From UBA5066 sp048500275 (GTDB taxonomy: Bacteria > Acidobacteriota > Thermoanaerobaculia > UBA5066), in NCBI GenBank assembly GCA_048500275.1, contig JASNYI010000001.1:744001-808000 (forward strand): DNA of 64,000 nucleotides, in the 5' to 3' direction. The notes beneath the pieces are model-generated. The model saw only the letters and a list, made by a program, of their open reading frames with translations. It ran no database searches and was not told the origin of the DNA. The first letter of the stretch is position 1. Every line of letters starts with the position of its first letter. The position numbers were made by a program, and so were the translations under genes. Shown one piece after another: positions 34,303 to 41,900 of this stretch.

Positions 34303-34506
34303 CTAGCTCGCGTGAGCGAGCTCCGGCTCGATGGAGCGGGCTGCGCGAACGGATTCGTCGGCCCACTCCTTGGCCTTGGCTTCGGAGAGGCCAAGCACAC
34401 GCTGACCGAACTCGACTTTGTGCGCGTAGAGATCTCGTAGATCGTCTTCGGTGAAGGCCGGAACTCTGCGCTTCGGGACAACTCGCTGGGTGCGATCTCT
34501 TCTCAC
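34303..34506 (-). CDS. Small basic helical protein, partner of IMPase-like 2
   Basis: 67 residues from a GTG with AAAGGAG upstream. Basic start (RRDRTQRVVPKRR), then helices DLRDLYAHKVEFGQ and LSEAKAKEWADESVRAARSI. It resembles the 75-residue protein in front of IMPase-like 1 in size, charge order and the S-x-EAK-x3-A motif. The two-gene arrangement is therefore conserved. Function unknown. Confidence 0.6.
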   Translation of the reverse strand: MRRDRTQRVVPKRRVPAFTEDDLRDLYAHKVEFGQRVLGLSEAKAKEWADESVRAARSIEPELAHAS

Positions 34507-34893
34507 CGGGTCGCTCCTTTCTACCGGCTGGTCTTTCCATCCGTGTGACCGCGGACGGCATCTTTGTCTCTCCCGATCACAGACGCCCGTGTGTTGGCCT
34601 CCGGCAGCCGTGAAGGGGGCCCATTTGAAACGCGCGACTGAGTTGAAACTGCGTCACTCACGTCGTCTGTGCGTTCCACGGCCATCAGGCGCCAGCGACT
34701 TCATCATGACGGCGGATCTTACGCCCGCGCCCACAACCGCGCGATCGCATCCTGCCCCGAACTCGCAACCTGACGGCAGCGGGCACCCTCTCAGTACTTT
34801 GAAGGAACATGAAGGATTCTACGTTGGAGCTCGCTAGCCGGCAAGTAGCTGGCCCATCTTCGTTTCCGATCCTCCCACGGGCCTCGCCGGGGC
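34507..34893. other. Intergenic region between small-protein/IMPase module 2 and intact cas2
   Basis: 387 bases without a supported gene. TTGAAAC, a common end of CRISPR repeats, occurs at about 34625 and again about 21 bases later. The spacing does not fit an array and no third copy follows. I see no CRISPR repeats. Confidence 0.4.
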
Positions 34894-35142
34894 TCATCCC
34901 CGTTTCCTCACGAGCCGCTTCAGGAAGTGGCCGGCCGGCAGCGTCAGCACCTCGAGGTGCACGGGCCGAACCCTCCGCACCGCCCCTTCGACGGCCGCCA
35001 GGAGCCGGCCACGGCGGTACGGCGTCAGCTCACCCTGGAAAACCGACGGGAGGATCTCCCGCAGGCCCGCATCCCGGGCCACCGTGGCCAAGCGCTCTCG
35101 CGCGCTTGCGATCGGGGTAGCGCAGAAGAGTAGGACGTACAC
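34894..35142 (-). CDS. cas2: Cas2 (copy C, with intact cas1)
   Basis: 82 residues from a GTG five bases after the cas1 stop. Cas2 ferredoxin-like order: VYVLLFCATP, helix SARERLATVARDAGL, ILPSVFQGELT, helix, PVHLEVLTLPAG, basic tail KRLVRKRG. The position of the conserved Asp in strand 1 is occupied by Ala/Thr, so nuclease activity is unlikely; Cas2 serves structurally in adaptation anyway. With cas1 this is the only complete adaptation pair in the window. Confidence 0.85.
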   Translation of the reverse strand: MYVLLFCATPIASARERLATVARDAGLREILPSVFQGELTPYRRGRLLAAVEGAVRRVRPVHLEVLTLPAGHFLKRLVRKRG

Positions 35143-35147
35143 GGGCG

Positions 35148-36209
35148 TCAGTGGTTGTAGTGGAAGCCGTGGTATCGGCGACGGCCCGGCTTCTCGAGGA
35201 TCTCCGCGAGGTGCCGCGCCTGCGCGTCGATGATCTCGGCGAGCGAGCGCCGGTCGCCCCGGTAGCGGCAGCGGGCCGAAAGGTTCCGGACGTAGGCCCG
35301 GAGGAGCTTGCGCCGCGTCGGGATCGAGAGACGGCCGTCGCGCGTCTTCGTGATCTTCGAGCCCCGCGTCAGGAGCGCCAACGCTGGCCGGTCCGCCCCG
35401 AGCGCCCGGAACTCCTCGACGAAGTCGTAGAGGAGCGAGAGTCTCCCGTCCGGGCCGTCCGTGTGGACGAACCCGAGCCGCAGATCGAGACCGGCCGCCG
35501 CGAGGGCCCGATGGCAGGTCGTGTAGAGGAGCCCGTAGAGATAGTTGAGCGTCGCGTTGACCGCGTCGAACTCCTCCCTCTGCCGCGTCCGCACTGTGAA
35601 CCCCCACTCCGGCCCGAGGAGCGCGGCGATGGCCCGGAAGTGGGCCGCGGCGATCCTCCCCTCGATGGCGAGGAAGCGCCCTCGAACGGCCTCGATCGAC
35701 GGTCCGTCGACGGCGGCGAACGCAGCGACGTTCCGCTCCATCACGGTGATCGCCGCCTCGAGAACGTGACCGAGCGCCGGATTCGTGCGCGCCCGATAGC
35801 GCGCATAGAGCTTCAGGAGGTGCGCCTGATTCTGCCCCTTCGCCGTCAGCATCTCGCGGGAGATGGCGACCCCCGCCTCGGTCTCGTAGGCCCGGAGCTG
35901 CCCGCGGAGGATCGCCGGGCTCTCGCGGGATGGCGCGTGTACGTCCGCGAATGGCACACCGCGCCAGTCGAGGAAGTGGAGCGGGATCGCCCGCTTCGCG
36001 AGCTCCCGCAGGAGGGTCGATGAGATGGCGACTCCCACGGCCTGAACCGCGACCTGCTTCAGGTCTCGGAGCGCGACATGGAAGACGTCAACCCGCGCCT
36101 TTCGGATCACGAGCTGCTGGGAGACCTTGCCGAGCGCGCAACCGTGGATGGTGACGAAGAGCGATCCGTCCTCTGACAGGATCGGCTCCTCCTCCCCGGC
36201 GCCTCTCAC
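35148..36209 (-). CDS. cas1: Cas1 integrase (copy C, intact)
   Basis: 353 residues, near the usual Cas1 length, GTG start. The N-terminal beta domain contains AVGVAISSTLLRELAKRAIP followed by LHFLDWRGVPF. The helical catalytic domain has the metal ligands: Glu in RGRFLAIEG (about residue 182), His in LGFVHTDG (about 246) and the acidic pair in LLYDFVEEFR (about 260-268). Cas1 inserts DNA at repeat ends. No interference genes or array are near, and its neighbours are accessory genes. It may therefore act on an array elsewhere, or have a different integration role. Confidence 0.92.
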   Translation of the reverse strand: MRGAGEEEPILSEDGSLFVTIHGCALGKVSQQLVIRKARVDVFHVALRDLKQVAVQAVGVAISSTLLRELAKRAIPLHFLDWRGVPFADVHAPSRESPAILRGQLRAYETEAGVAISREMLTAKGQNQAHLLKLYARYRARTNPALGHVLEAAITVMERNVAAFAAVDGPSIEAVRGRFLAIEGRIAAAHFRAIAALLGPEWGFTVRTRQREEFDAVNATLNYLYGLLYTTCHRALAAAGLDLRLGFVHTDGPDGRLSLLYDFVEEFRALGADRPALALLTRGSKITKTRDGRLSIPTRRKLLRAYVRNLSARCRYRGDRRSLAEIIDAQARHLAEILEKPGRRRYHGFHYNH

Positions 36210-36342
36210 TCCAAGCGAGCGGTTCCCATGCTATTGGCGTACGAACTTACCGTCGCCCGTCGCTCCGTCCCAGGGGAGTGCGACCCCTGCGCCGTCATTC
36301 CGCGTCTGAGGCGCTGGCACCCGGGGCCAGCCTCGGCTACGA

Positions 36343-37212
36343 CTAAGCCGCGCGAGGATGCGTTGCCGACGCCCGCTCACCCGATCCGAAGAAAGCGGTA
36401 AGGAGATCAGGCCAGGGCTGCAACATCCTTCGGGCCGCGTGCAGCGGTACGAGGATCTCACCGTACCGGCGCTGCTGCTCTTCCTCGACGAGCGGCCAGA
36501 GTGCGCGCTCCGCCGACAAGCTCCGGAGGAACCGGCGGAGTCGCGGAGAGGGCTGAAGCCGGTGCTCGCTCGCGAGGACGAGCGACCGCGCCGCCGCTGT
36601 AACTGCGAGATCCACCGGAAGGGTATCGAATCGGATGTCGAGAATCCGGCGCTGGAACGCCTCATGGAAACCCGCGCAGTACGCTTGTCGGCGTTGAAGC
36701 TCGACGACCACGGCATCAACATTGAAGAAGGCCGTCATCGCAAGGTTCGCGAACGTGGGTTCCAGCGACGGCTCGCGCTTGAACCCCCACGAATCGGGAA
36801 GCGACCAGAGATCGATCTTCCGTTGATCGACGCGCAGGCACCACCCTCCAAGCCGCGTCCGCGTGGCGTCCCGAGAACGAGTCCGCGCGATGAGCGCGCG
36901 AAGTGAACTGGCTGGCGTGTCCACCGCGAGATCGAGGTCCCGTGGTGGCCGTCCCGTGCTCCAGTCGCGAACTGCACCGCCGACGACGGCGATCGGTCCG
37001 AGCGCTTCGAGATCCTCGAAAAGCTGATTGATGCCGCACTGGCGCGCACGGAGCAGCTCGAGATTCGCTCGCGTCGTCTCTACGACATCGCGCAGCCGTC
37101 GATCCCGAGCGCTCTGGTTTCGATCCCAGCCCATACCCCAGCTAGCGCTCGGGAGACTGCGACTGTCAAGGAAGTGCTCCGGCACGAGAAGCGATCTCAA
37201 CGCTGCGTCCAT
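36343..37212 (-). CDS. Nucleotidyltransferase-fold protein
   Basis: 289 residues. Motif VVGGAVRDWSTGRPPRDLDL followed by AVD (about residues 75-98) is the polymerase-beta-like core seen in poly(A) polymerase/CCA-adding enzymes: GG, RD and DxD. The enzyme is shorter than CCA-adding enzymes, and its C-terminal part is a helical region without the usual tRNA-binding features. Its ATG overlaps the stop of the dGTPase gene by one base (TGATG), so the two are made together. Nucleotidyltransferases in defense loci modify tRNA, proteins or make signal nucleotides. Confidence 0.8.
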   Translation of the reverse strand: MDAALRSLLVPEHFLDSRSLPSASWGMGWDRNQSARDRRLRDVVETTRANLELLRARQCGINQLFEDLEALGPIAVVGGAVRDWSTGRPPRDLDLAVDTPASSLRALIARTRSRDATRTRLGGWCLRVDQRKIDLWSLPDSWGFKREPSLEPTFANLAMTAFFNVDAVVVELQRRQAYCAGFHEAFQRRILDIRFDTLPVDLAVTAAARSLVLASEHRLQPSPRLRRFLRSLSAERALWPLVEEEQQRRYGEILVPLHAARRMLQPWPDLLTAFFGSGERASATHPRAA

Positions 37213-38564
37213 CAGACGCGCGGATTATGCGCCCCGGATAGCCTGCGGAAGAGCTCCTCCGCATACGTGTCGGTCATGCCGGCGATGAAGTCGACCGCGG
37301 CGAGCGCCCGGCGGTAGTCGTCGGAACACGCCACGCCCGCGTCGTCCGGGTGCGCTGGCGTGGGTGACACGAGGGCTCGGAAGAGCTTCGTTCCTGGCCG
37401 GTCTTTCCGTGGGACGAGAGCATTCAGGAGTTCCCGGATGACGTGCCGGCCCCGGTGTTCGAGCGTCACGACATTGGGATTCGCGTGGACGAACTCCTTC
37501 GCGAGGGCTCGGAGCGCGGTGTTCAGCCGCGCGAGGTCCATGACCTCCACCAGTTCCGTGTCGAACTCACCGGTCTGAATGCCATGGTAGCGATCAACGA
37601 ATGCGCGGGCAGCCGAGGCGGCCATCTTCCCCATCGCCACCTGGCGGAAATACTGGTACGCGAGCTGGTCGCGATCTCCACCGACGATGCCCGTGCGCTC
37701 CAACACCTCAAGGCGCGCCACGAGCGCTGATTCGACGATCGACGCCGCCAGGGTGTCCGCCACCCCGGCACGAAGCCGATCGATCATCTGCGGGAGCGAG
37801 AGGACTCGTTTCTTCAACGCGTCCTCGACGTCCACGAAGCAGTTCGCGATATCGTCTGCGGCTTCCATGAGGAACGCGAGCGGATGCCGGAACCGGAACT
37901 GCACCTCGTCGTGCACCCGCTCGAACGTTCGGGTGTCTGCTTTGAAGTACCCGAACTTCGACCGACTCTTCCCATTCGATGTCACCTCATGGGAACCGCA
38001 CGGGTACTTCAGGAAGGCCGCGAGGGTCCCTGCCGTGAGGTTAAGGCCGGAGTGATCTCCGAGGTGCTGGAGCCGCGTCGCGAGGCGGAAGCCCAGGGCG
38101 TTGCCCTCGAATCGCTCGAAGTCCTGACGCTCCTGCGCGTCACCGAACTCGAAGGCTGAGCGATGCTCAGCGAACCACTCTTGGATAGCGGCCTCGCCAG
38201 AGTGCCCGAACGGCGGATTGCCCAGGTCATGGAGGAGACACGCCGTCGCGACGATGAAGGCAGCGTCCTCTGGATTCACGGAACGTTCGAGGTGCTTGTC
38301 GAGGAGATTCCGCATCGCCGTAGACGCCAGCGATCGACCGAGTGCTGCGACTTCGACAGAGTGGGTGAGGCGCGTCCGAACGTAGTCTGATGGCTCGATC
38401 GGGAACGCCTGCGTCTTGTCCTGAAGGCGTCGAAATGCTGAGGAGAAGACGACGCGCTCGTAGTCACGCTCAAACGGCGACCGACGATCCTCGTCCTCGT
38501 CGCGAAGGAAGGAGAGCTGCGACCCCCGCAGCCTCGTCGTCGAACTCAGCTTCGACCAATCCAC
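37212..38564 (-). CDS. dgt: dGTPase-like deoxynucleoside triphosphate triphosphohydrolase
   Basis: 450 residues if the GTG at 38564 (VDWSKL) is used; the open frame reaches 39047 but the extra part looks non-coding. The HD site is complete: RTRLTHSVEVAALGR, CLLHDLGNPPFGHSGE, later EAADDIANC. EFERDYERVVFSSAFRRLQ-like N-terminus is typical of bacterial Dgt. The enzyme removes triphosphate from dGTP; in defense settings such enzymes lower dNTPs during phage infection. Coupled to a nucleotidyltransferase gene. Confidence 0.9.
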   Translation of the reverse strand: MDWSKLSSTTRLRGSQLSFLRDEDEDRRSPFERDYERVVFSSAFRRLQDKTQAFPIEPSDYVRTRLTHSVEVAALGRSLASTAMRNLLDKHLERSVNPEDAAFIVATACLLHDLGNPPFGHSGEAAIQEWFAEHRSAFEFGDAQERQDFERFEGNALGFRLATRLQHLGDHSGLNLTAGTLAAFLKYPCGSHEVTSNGKSRSKFGYFKADTRTFERVHDEVQFRFRHPLAFLMEAADDIANCFVDVEDALKKRVLSLPQMIDRLRAGVADTLAASIVESALVARLEVLERTGIVGGDRDQLAYQYFRQVAMGKMAASAARAFVDRYHGIQTGEFDTELVEVMDLARLNTALRALAKEFVHANPNVVTLEHRGRHVIRELLNALVPRKDRPGTKLFRALVSPTPAHPDDAGVACSDDYRRALAAVDFIAGMTDTYAEELFRRLSGAHNPRV

Positions 38565-38952
38565 GTCCTCTCCGCTCCCCTCCCGGAGTGGCGCCACGCT
38601 CTTCGTACGCCGTCGATGGACGCCAATCGGTGCGCGTCCTTTCGCGCTCCGCACCATTCCTCGGTGCGCGACGCCGGGAGCATACCTGACTGCGCGGCGC
38701 GTCATCCCGACGAACATCGTCTCGACGAGAGTATCGGCGCGAACATGCGCGAGAGAGCCGCTGCCGCACCACTGATCCAGAGCTGCCGCGAGACGATCCT
38801 CTTCGAGGCGATGCGCAGAGACGCGGTCGCGGGACCTCGCGTCGATCATTTCTTCACGTGCGACACCCCGACCTGTAGTACTTTTCGGTAGCTCGCGCAG
38901 CCTTGGTATGGGAGGAGGCGTCCAGATGGCGCTGCCCTCTCGTGGAGTTGAG
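38565..38952. other. Divergent region between dGTPase and Rhs genes
   Basis: About 390 bases. Open frames exist in both directions but none has a ribosome site or family signature. It must carry promoters for both neighbours. Confidence 0.35.
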
Positions 38953-41900
38953 ATGAGTGAGCGATGTGCTGGACCTTGGCCCGTAATCCACCGCTCCTTC
39001 CCCCGCCCGGAAAAGGCGTCACGCGTGCGCCTGACGGTGGCCATCAACGCCTCCGCCTTCCTGATCCTCGCCCTCGGAAGGCTAGGCGCACCCGCGCAGA
39101 CCTGCCCCGACGGCGGCTTCCTGCCTCAGCCGACGAGCTGCCCAACCACCTACTGCCGGCCGGACGGCAGCGGGCTGCCCGCTGCGTGGTACTCGCCTTC
39201 TGGCGCCGGGAGCCGGACTTGGCAGTTTCGCCGCGCGACCCGGAGTCCGAACTCGAATGCCTATCCCGTCCTGCCCACGAACGGCTATCCCGGCTGCAGA
39301 TTCTCGTTCCCGACTTCCAGCCCTGCGGGTTCGGCGACGCTGCTCGTCCAGGGCCGGCGGGTGCTCGTCGACTTCGACGCTCCGAACTACTACTGCTTCG
39401 ACGACGGGGCCTGGCCCATCGGCTACTGCAACCTTGGGGGCGACATCGCAGGCACGGCGAACAGGCTGGTTCTGTACGTCAACGGCTTCGTTGAGAAGGA
39501 AACCTGGATCTACTTCGACTACGGAACCTGGGACACGGGGTACGACCTCCCCTGCCCCGGCACGAACCCCGTCTCGGTGGAGGCGGAGATCCGATATGTC
39601 CGGTCGGGGACGATCTCCACGGCCTATTCGAGCGGAGTCCAGTCCTTTCAGCTCGCCGAGCCTTGCGGAACCCCGGACCGAGGCTCCTGTCCGGCCGGAG
39701 GGGACGGTCGGGCGGCGGGAACCGGCGTCGGTCTGCCGATCAACGTCGGCTCCGGCGACGTGTCGACGACGCTGCCGCTCTTCTCGATCCAGCAGCCCCC
39801 ACTGTCCCTCGCCTTCGACCTCGCCTACCACTCGAGCCCGCGCTCCTACGCCGGCATCTCACTGCCGGAGCCGCTCGGGAAGGGATGGACACACCCGTTC
39901 AATCAGATCCTCGTTCCGATTCCGTCGACGAACCGCCTCTATCACTACACAGCCGACGGACGGGAACACGAGTACGCGGCGAGCGGCGCGACGTGGGTCG
40001 CCTCACGCCCAGCCGAGCTTCGTGGGACCGTTACCCTCAATGCCGGCAGCGGCGAGTACCGCCTCGCCGACCTCGCCGGGAACGTCACGGCGTTCCACCA
40101 ATCGAACGGACGCTGGAAGGCGACGCGCGACCGGTGGGGCAACGAGATCCACGGCCTGTACACCGGTACGGAGCTGACGTCCGTCGTCGACAGCGCTGGC
40201 CGCTCAATCTCGCTGGTCTACTCCGGTGGTCGCCTTCAATCGATCACGGTTCCAGACTCGCCGAGCCGCGTCTGGACGTTCTCCTACGGTGGAGCGGCAT
40301 CCCTTCTCTACGCGATCCGCGATCCGTTCCATAGTACCGGCAACGCTTGGAGGTCGATCGGTTACGACGGAGGGAGTCGCCTCATCTCGATCACGGACGA
40401 TGCCTCGAAGCTCCTCGAGGGCCACACGTACGACACGCAGGGTCGCGGGAAGACCTCGTACGCCGAAGGGGGGCAGAAGGACTACGTCCTCGTCGAGTAC
40501 GACGTTCCCCTCCCCGGGCGGCGTCGCGTTACTCATCGGATCGACGCCGCGACTTCGCAGGTCTCCGTCTTCTCGGTCGTCTACCAGGGCGGGAGATGGC
40601 TCCCCGTTCGTATCGATGGGCCCTGCAGCAGCTGCGGCGGCGCCTCTGGCGACTCTCAGGTCTTCACCTACCTCGCCGACAACCATGTCGAGACCGTCAC
40701 GGACGGCCGCGGCACGCTCACTCGCTTTGGGTACGACACGAATGGCAATCTCACCTCGATGATCGAGGCCGAGGGGACGAGTCTCGCGCGAACGACGACG
40801 TGGCTCTTTGACTACGCGGCGTGGCCGTCCTTCTGGACGACGAAGACCGAGCCCTCGGTCGTCTCCGGCACGCGGTCGACGACGCGAGGATGGACCGCTG
40901 GCGAGACCCTCTTGACGATCACGGATACCGGCACTATCCCCGGCGTCGGCACGCAGACCTACACCTCCACGCAGACCTTCGACGCAAAGCACCGCCTCCT
41001 CTCCGTAAACGGCCCCCGGGCCGGGACCATTGACGTCACCGGCTACGGGTACTTCGCCGACACGCCCGTCTCGGCGGACACCGGTCGCCTCCACACCGTC
41101 ACAGACCCGGTCGGCCTCGTGACAACCTTCGAGAACTACGACGTCTACGGCACCGCCCGGAAGACGACCGATCCAAACGGCGTCATCACGGAGCTCGTCA
41201 CCGACCCTCGAGGACGAGCGACCAGCCGAACCGTTAAGGCCGTTGCGGGCGATCCGGAGCCAGGCGACTACGTCGCGGGCTACACGTACGACACGCGCGA
41301 CCGCCTGACCCGGATGACCCATCCGCGCGGGAACGCTCTCGCCTATATCTACGAGGACGGCACGAACCGCCTCACCGAGACCATTCGCCTCGACTCTTCC
41401 GGGCTTCAACAGGAGCGCCTGCTTCTCACCCTGAACGATATCGGCGCAAAGACACGCGAGGAGGCACAAGTCTGTAGCGCCGCGGCCGCCGTGTGTCCGT
41501 CCTGGTCGACGCGCCGGAGCGAAAAGTACACCTACGACACGAAGAACCGCCTTTCGCAGATCCTCTTCCCCGTTCCCCTGCCGGCCGACTCGAAGTCCAT
41601 CGCGTACGCGTATGATGGCGGAGGACTCCTCGCCTCCGTCAAAGACGAGCGCCACATCGACCCCAACACGATCTACACCTATGACGCCCGCGGGCGCCTG
41701 TGGACCGTGACTCAGAAGATGCCGCTCGCGAGCAAGCCGGATGTGAGCACGACCTACGGCTACGACGTCCACGACAGCCTGACCTCGTTGACCGACCCGA
41801 ACGGCAACATCACCACCTGGGTCTGGGACGACTTCCGGCGCCTCCGAAGCCAGATGTCTCCGGTGACTGGCTCGACGACGTACACGTATGACGAGGCCGG

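Noticed and set aside
34507..34893. Possible CRISPR repeats (two TTGAAAC motifs and a GGGCCC-centred stretch) near the intact cas2
   Set aside because: The two motifs are only about 21 bases apart, no third unit follows, and upstream sequences differ. It does not meet the spacing of an array. A weakly similar GGGCCC stretch near 32692 is too short to count.
40204..41772. Long minus-strand open frame inside the Rhs gene
   Set aside because: It is antisense to YD repeats, with composition expected from reading GC-rich code backwards, and has no family motif. Similar antisense frames (42103-43431, 16433-17449) were left out for the same reason.
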